The notes: generated by a model not told the origin, from the sequence alone. A DNA stretch of 64,000 nucleotides from an uncultured Flavobacteriaceae bacterium (GCA_937944485.1 CALDYU010000003.1:1-64000); one strand, 5' to 3'. Positions 53,855-63,496 are shown, counted from the stretch's first letter. Program-made: numbers and translations.

Positions 53855-54760
53855 ATGAATTACAAGAGAAGAACTTTTGTGAAACAATCTGGACTAGTAC
53901 TTAGCGCCGCAATGTTACCATTATCATGTTTTCCTGATAAAAAATCGAAGTTCAAAATGGGACTTCAACTTTTTACGATTCGTGATGCTATGGAAAAAGA
54001 CCCGCTCGGCAGTCTTAAAAAAGTCGCAGCCCTTGGGTATCAAGATTTAGAAACCTATGGTTATGATGTAGATAAAGACCTTTATTATGGTTATAAATCC
54101 GCAGCATTCAAACAAATTTTAAATGATTTAGGACTAACAGCGACTAGCGGACATTATGGTTTTTCAGACTATTTTACCCTGTCAGAAGATGCAATGAAAC
54201 GATTTACTGATCAATGCATCAAAGGGGCAAAAGCTCTAAATAAAAGCTATATAACATGGCCTTGGTTGGCACCTGAGTATCGAAACATTGATACTTTTAA
54301 ACGACTCGCACCAAAATTAAATCAGATTGGTGAACAGGTAAACGCAGCAGGCTTGGGTTTTGCCTATCACAATCACGGCTTCGAATTTGAAATTGTTGAT
54401 CCTCAGAGTGGCAAAACAGCCTACGACTATATTTTGAATGAAACAGATCCGGCATTAGTCAAATTGCAAATGGATATGTATTGGGTGAAACACGCTTCGA
54501 AAAAGAGTCCTGCAACTTTAATCGCAGAAAATCCGGGACGCTATGTGATGTGGCATATTAAAGATATGGATAAGGAGACTCGCGATTATACGGAACTTGG
54601 CAATGGATCTATTGACTACAAAACTATTTTAAGCACCATTAACACCGACGCTTTAGACTATTACTATTTAGAGCAAGGGAGTAATTTTGCAAAAAACTCT
54701 ATGCAAAGCATTACCGATAGTGCGAATTACTTTAAAAAACACTTGAAAAAATATTTATAA
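53855..54760 (+). CDS. Exported sugar phosphate isomerase/epimerase-like protein
   Basis: A 301-aa xylose-isomerase-like TIM barrel. The N-terminus has a twin-arginine-like KRRTFVK followed by a hydrophobic stretch and LPLSC, so it is probably a Tat-exported lipoprotein. Barrel motifs are GLQLFTIRDA, YHNHGFEFE (metal-binding His and Glu), LQMDMYW and WHIKDMD. The family isomerises or epimerises sugars or 3-keto-sugars. First of three genes (gaps 2 and 5 bp) that include a sorbosone-type dehydrogenase, which points to periplasmic sugar oxidation. Confidence 0.87.
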   Translation: MNYKRRTFVKQSGLVLSAAMLPLSCFPDKKSKFKMGLQLFTIRDAMEKDPLGSLKKVAALGYQDLETYGYDVDKDLYYGYKSAAFKQILNDLGLTATSGHYGFSDYFTLSEDAMKRFTDQCIKGAKALNKSYITWPWLAPEYRNIDTFKRLAPKLNQIGEQVNAAGLGFAYHNHGFEFEIVDPQSGKTAYDYILNETDPALVKLQMDMYWVKHASKKSPATLIAENPGRYVMWHIKDMDKETRDYTELGNGSIDYKTILSTINTDALDYYYLEQGSNFAKNSMQSITDSANYFKKHLKKYL

Positions 54761-54762
54761 TT

Positions 54763-55935
54763 ATGAAACACTGCATCGTTTTACTTATACTACTATCTGT
54801 TTTTATTTTTTCATGCAAAGAGAATACTTCTGGCATACCCATCAAACAATATGAAGAAGTGGCTTCAACACTGCCAGTCGATCGATTAAAATTACCGCCA
54901 GGTTTCTCTATTGAAGTATATGCTGATAGTATTGACGGCGCCCGCTCTATGGCAATGGGTGATAATGGAACTCTCTTTGTTGGCACACGAAATGAAAAGA
55001 CAGTATACGCCATTCAAGACCGCGATCATGATTACAAGGCAGACAAAGTCATTCTTTTAGATACTACGCTTGAGGTTCCTAATGGTATAGCTTATAAAAA
55101 TGGTTCGCTTTATGTTGCGGAGGTAGGACGCTTACTGCGTTACGATAGTATAGAAAACAAATTGAATAATCCTCCCAAGCCAGTCGTGGTTTATGATGAC
55201 TATCCTACAGAATTTCATCATGGCTGGAAATATATTGCTTTTGGTCCTGATAATAAACTATATGTACCCGTAGGTGCCCCATGTAATATTTGCGATTCAA
55301 CAGTTAGTGATAAACGTTATGCAACAATTACGCGAATGAATGCAGATGGCAGTGATCGTGAAATTTATGCACGAGGCGTGCGTAATACGGTAGGTTTCAC
55401 CTGGCATCCTGAAACTAAAGAAATGTATTTCACAGACAACGGAAGAGATATGATGGGTGATGATATTCCGCCTTGTGAATTAAATCGAATTACGGAAGCA
55501 GGACAGCATTTTGGCTATCCATATTGTCATGGAGAAACAGTTGAAGACCCAGAATTTGGATCTCAAAGACCCTGTTCAGAATTTGTTGCGCCCGTTCAAG
55601 CCTTGGGTGCTCACGTTGCCCCTTTAGGGGTTAAATTCTATACAGGAAATATGTTTCCTAAGAAATATAAACAATATGCGTTCATAGCGGAACATGGTTC
55701 TTGGAATCGTTCTAAAAAAGTAGGTTACAAAATTTCTATGGTGGATATTGAGAATGGAAAAGCAAGCTCTTATGAAACTTTTCTGGAGGGCTGGCTCGAC
55801 GAAGAATCTCAAGAGCGATTTGGTCGCCCTGTAGATCTCTTATTCCTAAAAGACGGATCGCTCTTGATTTCTGATGATTTTGGCGATGCAATTTATAGGG
55901 TAAGTTATAAGATGCCGCAAGAAGCAAGCAATTAA
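54763..55935 (+). CDS. PQQ-type sugar dehydrogenase (sorbosone dehydrogenase family) lipoprotein
   Basis: A 390-aa lipoprotein (signal ending FIFSC, Cys18). A six-bladed beta-propeller of the glucose/sorbosone dehydrogenase fold follows. Landmarks are LPPGFSIEVYAD, FHHGWKYIAFGPDNKLYV, ARGVRNTVGFTWHP and AFIAEHGSWNR. Enzymes of this fold oxidise aldoses or sorbosone with PQQ or act as related dehydrogenases. No PQQ synthesis genes are in the window. The CNICDS segment could hold disulfides. Second gene of the three-gene operon. Confidence 0.86.
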   Translation: MKHCIVLLILLSVFIFSCKENTSGIPIKQYEEVASTLPVDRLKLPPGFSIEVYADSIDGARSMAMGDNGTLFVGTRNEKTVYAIQDRDHDYKADKVILLDTTLEVPNGIAYKNGSLYVAEVGRLLRYDSIENKLNNPPKPVVVYDDYPTEFHHGWKYIAFGPDNKLYVPVGAPCNICDSTVSDKRYATITRMNADGSDREIYARGVRNTVGFTWHPETKEMYFTDNGRDMMGDDIPPCELNRITEAGQHFGYPYCHGETVEDPEFGSQRPCSEFVAPVQALGAHVAPLGVKFYTGNMFPKKYKQYAFIAEHGSWNRSKKVGYKISMVDIENGKASSYETFLEGWLDEESQERFGRPVDLLFLKDGSLLISDDFGDAIYRVSYKMPQEASN

Positions 55936-55940
55936 ATTAT

Positions 55941-56648
55941 ATGCCTTTAAGAAAAGTTATAGCACTATTGCTTGTAGGCCTCAATTCACTTTGTATCTGG
56001 GCTCAAGAAACTCCAACCTACACCTATAAAAAAGGGGATCGTGATGGAATCGGCAAATGGTATATGGGACGCGAAATTGCTCATATAATGGGCTTTCAAG
56101 GCATGTCTTGGCTAGAGCGCCCTGAGCGTGAAAAGGAAGAGCATACAACGCGTTTGCTAAAGAACATGAATATAAAGCCTGAAGACACAATAGCCGATAT
56201 CGGGGCAGGATCGGGATATCATGTTTTCAAAATGGCAAAAAAAGCAACCCTTGGTCACATTTTTGCAGTAGACATTCAAGACGAAATGTTAACGGCAATT
56301 CAATCCAAGATTAGAATTAGGGCACTTGAAAACATAACAACAGTTAAAGGGGGAGAACAAGAAGTTAACTTAAAGCCTAATTCCGTTGACAAAATGCTTT
56401 TGGTTGATGTATATCACGAATTTAACTTTCCTTTCGAAATGCTTCGTTCTATTCACAAGGCTATGCGAAAAAACGGCAAACTATATCTAATTGAATATCG
56501 CGGGGAAGATGTGCAGGTTCCTATAAAGAAATTACATAAAATGACTAAAAAGCAAGCCGTCAAAGAATTAGAAGCTGCAGGATTTAAATTCGAACGAAAC
56601 ATAGAAAATCTACCCTGGCAACACTGCTTAATTTTTATGAAGCGCTAA
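55941..56648 (+). CDS. Exported class I SAM-dependent methyltransferase-like protein
   Basis: A 235-aa protein with an evident Sec signal peptide (hydrophobic to about residue 20, ending CIWAQE). The methyltransferase fold shows motif I IADIGAGSGYHVF (about 74-86), VDIQDEML, and VDVYHEF. Similar exported methyltransferase-like proteins occur in other Bacteroidota. SAM is not expected in the periplasm, so either the protein binds another ligand, the leader is not cleaved, or SAM is available. Third gene of the operon, five bases after the dehydrogenase. Confidence 0.82.
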   Translation: MPLRKVIALLLVGLNSLCIWAQETPTYTYKKGDRDGIGKWYMGREIAHIMGFQGMSWLERPEREKEEHTTRLLKNMNIKPEDTIADIGAGSGYHVFKMAKKATLGHIFAVDIQDEMLTAIQSKIRIRALENITTVKGGEQEVNLKPNSVDKMLLVDVYHEFNFPFEMLRSIHKAMRKNGKLYLIEYRGEDVQVPIKKLHKMTKKQAVKELEAAGFKFERNIENLPWQHCLIFMKR

Positions 56649-57002
56649 GTTACCCGACTACATATTATAATACGCTTATAAAAAGGTTTTACAAAATTAT
56701 TGGCGCTTATAGGTTTTAGGGCGTATACCGATACTAATTAGAAAGAACTTTAAAAAAAAACATCCCGTCTATTATAACAAGATTAATCCCTTATCCACTT
56801 ATAAAAAATCCAATAAAACTGTAATTAGTTACTTGTTAATATTTTTTATATATTTAGAATCTCAAGATTAGCACTGCCTACGCCTCCAGTTCTCCCAACA
56901 ATTTTTAAAGTAAAATACCCGACAATGGGTATGGCTTTTTAATGCAAAAATTATAAATATGTTAAACCTAAAAAATAAAACCAACACATTTTACGCCGCT
57001 AT
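56649..57002. other. 354-bp AT-rich gap without a gene
   Basis: No ORF of note on either strand. A hairpin (ataccc at 56915-56920 with gggtat at 56927-56932, followed by a T run) lies about 70 bp before the next gene and could be a terminator or a leader element. The gap separates the sugar operon from the metallopeptidase island. Confidence 0.5.
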
Positions 57003-57971
57003 ATGAAAACAACTTTTTTATTTCTAGTATTACTTATTATATCCAATGTAAACGCACAAGAGGAAAACCAATCGCAATCAGTTGAGAAATTTGATTATAA
57101 AGTAGATGGTTACGTATTAATGGGAGAATTCGATCAAGACAAAAAGGAAATTAACTTTACAAAAGACAAGTTCGTCGCAGGAAACTACAGGTATGAAGTT
57201 ATAGGGAGGTCTACTTACAAAACAGAAGATCAAGATTTTAAATATGTCCTAGTAAAAATATTAGGCTTCAGTGCCAAAAATTGGAAAGTAATTCCAAGTG
57301 AGAAAAAACTACGCTTTTATAGATCTCCTAAAAATATAGCTGAGTTAGAAAAAAATAAACCAAAGATCCAAGGAGAAAAAAACCATTGGAGTGACTATAA
57401 AGATTCACACGGATATTATTATTTCCAAGTGGATTACAAACCAGATTACATTGATATTACAGATCAAAATAAAATATTTTGGCTCAAAGAAGAAAAGTTC
57501 AATACTTACATCAGTGATGGGTTTATCAAAAAAAGGTATTACCTAAAACCTCAATTCGCATATGGCGCTTCTTTGTCATTACCATTTAAAATCAGACCGT
57601 CCATCGATACATTAAATATGAAAATTACTCCAGAATTGGCCATTGGAGGGTATCTAGGTCTAAGACAAAGACTAGATAGGTATAAAGCTATTTATTTGTA
57701 TTTACCTGTAGTTACTGCAGGGGTGACAACAATTGGTATTAATTCGAATAATACTATAAATGAGCAAAAAGTTGATGGGAATGAGGATGGACTAATTTTC
57801 GCCAGAACCTTTAGCGTAGGATCTTTTATTGAATTTAACAAATTTCAGATTGGCGCGGTTATCGGTTGGGACAAAGCGGGTGGTGAAATTGGTAAAAACT
57901 GGCGTTATAATGATCGCTTGTGGTATTCATTTAGCATTGGCTATAATTTTTTACGAAAAAACGACGATTAA
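57003..57971 (+). CDS. Exported hypothetical protein with beta-barrel-like end
   Basis: A 322-aa protein with a signal peptide ending ISNVNAQEE. The first 170 residues are rich in Lys, Tyr and Asp with no known motif. Residues from about 185 alternate hydrophobic and polar residues (YGASLSLPF, AIGGYLGLRQ, FSVGSFIEFN) and end in LWYSFSIGYNFL, a typical outer-membrane beta-barrel ending. No family recognised. First gene of the 57-61.8 kb island, 18 bp before the membrane protein gene. Confidence 0.75.
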   Translation: MKTTFLFLVLLIISNVNAQEENQSQSVEKFDYKVDGYVLMGEFDQDKKEINFTKDKFVAGNYRYEVIGRSTYKTEDQDFKYVLVKILGFSAKNWKVIPSEKKLRFYRSPKNIAELEKNKPKIQGEKNHWSDYKDSHGYYYFQVDYKPDYIDITDQNKIFWLKEEKFNTYISDGFIKKRYYLKPQFAYGASLSLPFKIRPSIDTLNMKITPELAIGGYLGLRQRLDRYKAIYLYLPVVTAGVTTIGINSNNTINEQKVDGNEDGLIFARTFSVGSFIEFNKFQIGAVIGWDKAGGEIGKNWRYNDRLWYSFSIGYNFLRKNDD

Positions 57972-57989
57972 CTCTTATTTCTAAAAACT

Positions 57990-58511
57990 ATGAAAGAATT
58001 TATTGGAGCACTTAATGCCTATCATGTTTTAAATTTTATTGTTCCAGGAACTTTGTTTGCAATCATTTTGACAAATTTTTCTAATATAAATTTGCTTCAA
58101 GAAGCATCTCTTGCTGGCATTTTATTATACTATTTCATTGGCATGGTATTAAGTCGTTTGGGCTCCTTAATTTTTGAACCATTATTGCTTAACACTAAAA
58201 TTATTACGAAGTATGAATTCGCCGACTATATCAAAGCGAGTTGTGTCGATCAAAATATAGCCACATTGCTAGGGGTCAACAACATGTATAGAAGCCTATT
58301 CACTATGTCACTGCTGCTGTTATTTGTTTTCATTTTCGAACCTTACGACATCACTAATCTACGTGCTGACAAAGCTGTTGTGGTACTTCTAGGGGTGCTC
58401 ACATTAATATTTGTCTTTGCATGGCAAAAGCAGCACGGACTAATAAGTCGGCGCATTCAAGTGATCAAAGGCGAAAACTTTGTTCTGCCGAAATCGAAAC
58501 CTTCTAAATAG
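57990..58511 (+). CDS. Hypothetical membrane protein in the metallopeptidase island
   Basis: A 173-aa protein with about four membrane helices (roughly 11-30, 37-57, 104-120 and 129-145) and a basic C-terminal tail ending PKSKPSK. A cytoplasmic loop (about 62-95) lies between the helix pairs. No recognised family or motif. It lies between the exported barrel-like gene and the metallopeptidase gene (67 bp gap), so it may anchor or transmit a signal to the soluble enzymes. Confidence 0.75.
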   Translation: MKEFIGALNAYHVLNFIVPGTLFAIILTNFSNINLLQEASLAGILLYYFIGMVLSRLGSLIFEPLLLNTKIITKYEFADYIKASCVDQNIATLLGVNNMYRSLFTMSLLLLFVFIFEPYDITNLRADKAVVVLLGVLTLIFVFAWQKQHGLISRRIQVIKGENFVLPKSKPSK

Positions 58512-58578
58512 AGGTAATAATTCATTATAAAAAAAAATAACTGTTACCAACAAGCATCAAGCATTAAAACAAAAACAG

Positions 58579-60447
58579 ATGGCCAAAACGAAAACAGTCT
58601 CCATCAACAAAGATATTCGAATGAATGCCTACGCAGCTTCAAAATATCTTGATTCCGATGTTGAAAAAGCATTACAAGTTCAACTTCCGTTTGATGTTTA
58701 CCTCCAAGACCCTCTTGTTGCGAAAGACGATCCAAGGGCAGGTTTTGATGATGATTTTTATGTGTCGTGGGAACCAGGATTGACAGATGGTCCAACTAGT
58801 GCGCGTTTCGCCATAGTAGATTATAATGCTGACTCAGGTGTATTAATCCCTAAAGCAAAATGGAACCAAAACGAAGGTCAGTTTTATGATGTGAACAACA
58901 AACGCCTAGATAAATCTAACCTCAAAAGTTTACAATATCATCAAGTAAATGTCTGGGCACTTTTACAACGAGCTCTTGCTTTCTTTGAGAATGGTATGGG
59001 ATTAGGGCGCCCTATTCCTTTTGGTTTTGAAGGCAATAGGTTAATTGTAGTACCTCATGCTGGTTATGGCCAAAATGCGTTTTATGATAGATCAAGCAAA
59101 TCCCTTCAATTCTATTATTTTGACAATGACGAAAATAAACGGGTTTATACGTGCCTTTCTGCTGATATTATTAATCACGAATTTGGTCATGCAGTTCTAG
59201 ATGGCATTCGTCCGTATTTCATCAATAGTTTTTTAGTTCAAACGGGAGCTTTTCATGAATTTATGGGAGACCTAACCGCTATTTTAATTCTTCTTAGAAA
59301 TAACAAATTCAGAAGACGATTAGCAGATAAAACGGCAGGTAACCTTAGCAAAGAAAAAATATTAGCTTCTATTGCTAGAGAGTTTGGAGAAGCTGTAATT
59401 GATAAACCTTATTTAAGAACAGCTAGAAACAAACTTAAGATGAACGAAAAGGAAGTAAAGGAGAGTACCAGTGCTCACTTTGTATCACAGGTAATGACGG
59501 GAGCCATGTTTGATATTCTTAAAAAATTTGCTGAGAGTTATGTAAAACGTGCACAAGCCAATACAAATAAAGAGCGTAATGAGGTATCAAAGAACGCTTT
59601 TTACCGCGCCATTATGCGCATGCAACGTATTGCTATACAACCGCTTGACCTACTACCTCCAGTAGACGTTACCTTTAAAGATTATGTTATGGCGGTATTA
59701 CGCGCCCACCTTTTGGCAGATCCCCAAGATCCAAACGACTATTATGCCATGATGATAAGTGTTTTTTATGATCGCAGAATAATTACAAAGAAAGAGGCGG
59801 ATGAGCTTAAGGACACCGATTATACATATGAAGACCTAAATCCGCAAGTATATCATAATATAGATAGCATATCAAGATCTAGAACAGCGGCATACAAATT
59901 TTTAAATGATAACCGCCCCCAACTCATGATACCAGAACATCAAGATATTATGGTAATTGATTTGTATGATGCTAATAAATATGCCCGTCGTGGCATACGA
60001 ATGCCGAGACAGATTATTTTACAATATTTATGGAAAGAAGAAGTATTGTTAAAGGGAAAACAATTTGCGGAATATGAAGGTCGTACCACCACAATGCTTT
60101 GTGGTGGCACCCTAGTGTTTAATGAAAAAGGCACATTACTTTCGTGGATGCGAAAACCTGGTACTGAATTAAAAGTAGGTAAACTGAATAAAAAAAATCG
60201 AATAAAGGAAATAGAAGCTGGCAAGATGAGAAAAGTAGATTTCTTGAATGCCTTATCAAAACGTATTGAATCAGGACATATTGGAGCGATACTAGGAAGC
60301 TCCAAAGGGTTTTTAGGCACCAGAGTTCCCAATGTACTTGTAAAAGAAAATGATAATTTACTATCCTTTGAACTAGCACCACATTTCAATCTGGATGATA
60401 ATCATGAACAATTAAACACGAATAAGAAATGGGAAGTAAGCTCTTAG
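58579..60447 (+). CDS. Cytoplasmic gluzincin-like metallopeptidase
   Basis: A 622-aa protein without signal peptide. The zinc site reads H200-E-F-G-H204 in NHEFGHAVLDG, with the likely third ligand E227 in TGAFHEFMGD, a thermolysin-like arrangement (GAxxExxxD). The ~200 N-terminal residues and ~380 C-terminal residues match no domain I recognise; the C-terminus has a beta-rich segment near LCGGTLVFNEKG. M4-type enzymes are normally secreted, so a cytoplasmic copy is unusual and suggests a regulated intracellular protease. It overlaps the following MBL gene by 19 bp, so the two are translated together. Confidence 0.8.
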   Translation: MAKTKTVSINKDIRMNAYAASKYLDSDVEKALQVQLPFDVYLQDPLVAKDDPRAGFDDDFYVSWEPGLTDGPTSARFAIVDYNADSGVLIPKAKWNQNEGQFYDVNNKRLDKSNLKSLQYHQVNVWALLQRALAFFENGMGLGRPIPFGFEGNRLIVVPHAGYGQNAFYDRSSKSLQFYYFDNDENKRVYTCLSADIINHEFGHAVLDGIRPYFINSFLVQTGAFHEFMGDLTAILILLRNNKFRRRLADKTAGNLSKEKILASIAREFGEAVIDKPYLRTARNKLKMNEKEVKESTSAHFVSQVMTGAMFDILKKFAESYVKRAQANTNKERNEVSKNAFYRAIMRMQRIAIQPLDLLPPVDVTFKDYVMAVLRAHLLADPQDPNDYYAMMISVFYDRRIITKKEADELKDTDYTYEDLNPQVYHNIDSISRSRTAAYKFLNDNRPQLMIPEHQDIMVIDLYDANKYARRGIRMPRQIILQYLWKEEVLLKGKQFAEYEGRTTTMLCGGTLVFNEKGTLLSWMRKPGTELKVGKLNKKNRIKEIEAGKMRKVDFLNALSKRIESGHIGAILGSSKGFLGTRVPNVLVKENDNLLSFELAPHFNLDDNHEQLNTNKKWEVSS

Positions 60448-61847
60448 TAAGAAGTTATAATGTTGGTTGTGGCGATTGTTTCTATGTGCGAATTCCGAAT
60501 GATACAGACGGCTTTCACATACTCATTGATTGCGGATCTAAAGAAGGTATTAAAAGTGGTGTTTTAGATGGTGCCATCAAACATCTTGAAGAACACGCGC
60601 TGCCTACTGTAGTTGGCACAAACAAGAAACGGCTCGATTTAATTATCGTAACCCATCGTCATGAAGATCATATAAAAGGTTTTGATCCGAAGTTTTTCAA
60701 GAATATTGTTATAAAGAATATTTGGATTACGGCTGCCATGAACGCTAAACATCCGCAGGCAAAAAAATCATTAGCATTAAACGCTCTAGCAGAAGAACAA
60801 ATTACCAAACTGGTAAATTCCGGGGCAGCATTTAGTCCAGAATTTAAAGACCTCGTTGGCTTGTATGGTATCCGCAATAAAGGGGCCACAGAAGCTTTAA
60901 CCAAAGAATTACCAAAAAAAAATGGGATCACCGTTAACTATGTCCATGCTGGAATGGTTTTCGACCAAACTCAATTAAATGTAAAACAAGACACTAAAAT
61001 CACTGTGTTAGCTCCAGAAGAAAACATAGATCACTTTTATCTAGGTAAAGACGTAGACAGGGCTATACAAGGATTTACTGATGGTAGAAAAACAATAGCA
61101 AGTCAACCCAAAGCGAGCGCCAGAACAAAACCAACTAATATTAGTAGCTCAGACTTTCGAGCTTTACAAGGGCGAATGATGTCTAATGCGTTAGCCTTTG
61201 CAATTGATGATTCTAGTATACAAAATAATGTGAGCACCGTAATCCTTATGGAGTGGTCAGGAAATAGACTTTTGTTCGTGGGAGATGCTGAGTGGCATGG
61301 TAAATTTAAGAAAGGAAGAAAAAACGGTAGCTGGAATGTCATGTGGAAAAAACAAAATCCACATCTCTCTAAACCTATTGATTTTTTGAAAGCCGGTCAC
61401 CACGGCAGTTATAATGCCACGCCTTGGAATCGGGAGGAAGACAATACACATGAGGTTAATCAAATTTTTGATGCCATATTACCTAAGCCAAAAAACAATA
61501 AAAAACCGGAAGCCTTTTGCTTAGTATCAACCAAAAGGAAGCAGTACGATACGATACCTGATGCTGAATTACTAGTTGAACTTGGTAAACGTATAGCCAA
61601 CACAAAAAACTATAATACGTCTTTAAAAAAACAAAACCCAAGATTTGATCCAAAATCTGACATCTTAAATTATTCGATACTAAAAGACTATACCAAGCAG
61701 CCTTCACCACGCGAAGTAGGTGAAAAAGAGTGGTTTAACAAGCCTCAGCCTCAACGAACAGATATGGAATCGGTCGGAAGAGGAAGCGAAGTTATGCCAA
61801 AAGACATTGAATTTATAGATGTTGAATTGGCCCCTAAGCAATCTTAA
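60429..61847 (+). CDS. ComEC-like metallo-beta-lactamase-fold hydrolase
   Basis: A 472-aa soluble MBL-fold protein. The first metal motif is THRHEDH (75-81), preceded by HILIDCGS, with LLFVGDAEW near residue 290 and KAGHHGSYN near 317, the pattern of ComEC-type MBL domains, which can be nucleases or phosphodiesterases. An inserted segment of about 200 residues separates the first and later motifs, and the C-terminal 80 residues are Pro-rich. It overlaps the metallopeptidase gene by 19 bp. Such MBL/protease pairings occur in bacterial conflict systems; target unknown. Confidence 0.85.
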   Translation: MGSKLLVRSYNVGCGDCFYVRIPNDTDGFHILIDCGSKEGIKSGVLDGAIKHLEEHALPTVVGTNKKRLDLIIVTHRHEDHIKGFDPKFFKNIVIKNIWITAAMNAKHPQAKKSLALNALAEEQITKLVNSGAAFSPEFKDLVGLYGIRNKGATEALTKELPKKNGITVNYVHAGMVFDQTQLNVKQDTKITVLAPEENIDHFYLGKDVDRAIQGFTDGRKTIASQPKASARTKPTNISSSDFRALQGRMMSNALAFAIDDSSIQNNVSTVILMEWSGNRLLFVGDAEWHGKFKKGRKNGSWNVMWKKQNPHLSKPIDFLKAGHHGSYNATPWNREEDNTHEVNQIFDAILPKPKNNKKPEAFCLVSTKRKQYDTIPDAELLVELGKRIANTKNYNTSLKKQNPRFDPKSDILNYSILKDYTKQPSPREVGEKEWFNKPQPQRTDMESVGRGSEVMPKDIEFIDVELAPKQS

Positions 61848-62070
61848 AATGAAAAGGAACCCTAAAAGCATAATTCAAGAAGCATTCTGATTTTTTTAAA
61901 TTCTATGATTTTAATGCCCCATCAATAATCTTGAAAGCCATGGCGTTCCTAAACCATTTTTTCTCAAATTACGAACCCTCATGTTCACAGGGCAGTCTTT
62001 GCATATTTCTACTTAATATATCCATCAATCGTTGCGATATACAAAATCGGTGCCTCAAATAGAATTAATT

Positions 62071-62103
62071 TTTGCTAGAATAAAAAAAGAGCATTTATCT
62101 TTA
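62071..62103 (+). promoter_or_regulatory. Candidate promoter of the GH4/symporter operon
   Basis: TTTG at 62071-62074 and TATCTTTA at 62096-62103 (seven of eight matches to TAnnTTTG) are 21 bp apart, the expected spacing. The ATG at 62120 is 17 bp downstream. The region 61848-62119 contains no ORF of note. Confidence 0.45.
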
Positions 62104-62119
62104 ACGTCATAATCCTATT

Positions 62120-63496
62120 ATGATGACTAAAATAGCGTATATCGGTGCGGGTAGCTTGCAATTCGGACCTATCATCGTACAAGATATTCTTATGAGTACG
62201 AAACTTGCTAAGAATGATTTAGAGATTTGTTTGATGGATATTGAAAAGTCGCATCTTGATCATGTCATGAATCACGGTCAATATGTCAATGAAAAATTAG
62301 GTCGTAATGCTAAAATATGGACGACTACCGATAGCGACGAGGCTATTAAAAAAGCTGATTTTGTGATTTGTGCCCTTGAAAAAGATCGCAATGTGTATTG
62401 GTCACAAGATTTTCATATTCCAAGAAAATATGGGTTTAAGCAAGTGTACGGCGAAAATGGGGGAGTAGGGTCACTATTTCATGCCTTACGAAACATTAAA
62501 GTAATTGTTGGTTTAGCGCGAAAAATGGAAGAATTATGCCCCAATGCGATGCTGCTTAATTTTTCTAATCCCGAACATAAAATTTGCGAAGCTGTTACGC
62601 GCCTCACTTCCATTAAGGCGGTTGGTTTATGTCATGGTGTTTTTATGGGAAGAGACCAATTGTCAGAACTGCTAGACGTCCCTTTAGAAGATTTACAAAC
62701 CAAAGCTTGCGGAATTAATCATTTCACATGGTTTCAAGAAATAAGACAAATATCAACAGGTACCGACTTATATCCGAAATTAAAAGAAATTGAACAAAAA
62801 GGAGATTGGCTGGCTAAGTGGCATGAACTAGCTTTAGGCAGAATATTATTTCGACGATTCGGTCAATGGCCGTCGCCGGCTTCTAATCATTATGGTGAAT
62901 ATTTACGATGGGCAGAAGAATTCGTAATTCCTCAATTACAGTTCTTTTATGATCCTTATGAAGGGCATCCCTGGGAAAACAAGCAAATTCCCGAAGGGGT
63001 TTATACCGTAGATCGTGTGGACTATGAGCGGGAGTGGACCAAAGATTGGAGTAAAAAGCTATTGCCCGTTGGCTCTACAGAAGATATCGAATTAGAAAAT
63101 GAAGATGGAAGCTTTAAGAGTTCTGGTGAAATTGCCACCCTTATTATGGAAGCCGTCGTAACCGATGAAAAGCAATGGCTTGAGGCAGTTAATGTACCCA
63201 ATAATGGGGCAATACCCAATCTACCCAATGATCTAGTGGTAGAAGTCCCTGCCTATTGCGATGCATCTGGAATACAACCAATACCTATGCAACCGATGCC
63301 CGAAGGTGTTGCAGCAACGATTCGATTACATGCCAGTATCCATCAACTTTTAGTGGAAGCCTACCAAGAGCAATCTAAAGACAAGCTTTTGCAAGCCATT
63401 CTTATTGAACCCACAGTAAATTCATATCGTAATGCAGTGGATATGTGTAATGAAATGTTACACCTACAGAAAGATGTTTTACCTCCATTGCACTAA
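62120..63496 (+). CDS. Family 4 glycosyl hydrolase (alpha-glucosidase/galacturonidase type)
   Basis: A 458-aa NAD- and metal-dependent GH4 enzyme. The Rossmann start is KIAYIGAGSLQFGP. NFSNPEHKICEA, GLCHGVF (metal-binding Cys/His) and GINHFTWF (metal-binding His) are the GH4 signatures. The family hydrolyses alpha- or beta-glycosides by oxidation and elimination. The CHG form and absence of PTS genes favour non-phosphorylated alpha-glycosides or alpha-galacturonides. ATG at 62120 or 62123 are equally possible. It is followed 36 bp later by a sodium:solute symporter gene. Confidence 0.88.
   Translation: MMTKIAYIGAGSLQFGPIIVQDILMSTKLAKNDLEICLMDIEKSHLDHVMNHGQYVNEKLGRNAKIWTTTDSDEAIKKADFVICALEKDRNVYWSQDFHIPRKYGFKQVYGENGGVGSLFHALRNIKVIVGLARKMEELCPNAMLLNFSNPEHKICEAVTRLTSIKAVGLCHGVFMGRDQLSELLDVPLEDLQTKACGINHFTWFQEIRQISTGTDLYPKLKEIEQKGDWLAKWHELALGRILFRRFGQWPSPASNHYGEYLRWAEEFVIPQLQFFYDPYEGHPWENKQIPEGVYTVDRVDYEREWTKDWSKKLLPVGSTEDIELENEDGSFKSSGEIATLIMEAVVTDEKQWLEAVNVPNNGAIPNLPNDLVVEVPAYCDASGIQPIPMQPMPEGVAATIRLHASIHQLLVEAYQEQSKDKLLQAILIEPTVNSYRNAVDMCNEMLHLQKDVLPPLH

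Noticed and set aside
56915..56940. Riboswitch or attenuator before the metallopeptidase island
   Set aside because: Only a 6-bp stem with a T run is visible and no conserved aptamer sequence was recognised; reported only as a hairpin in the gap.
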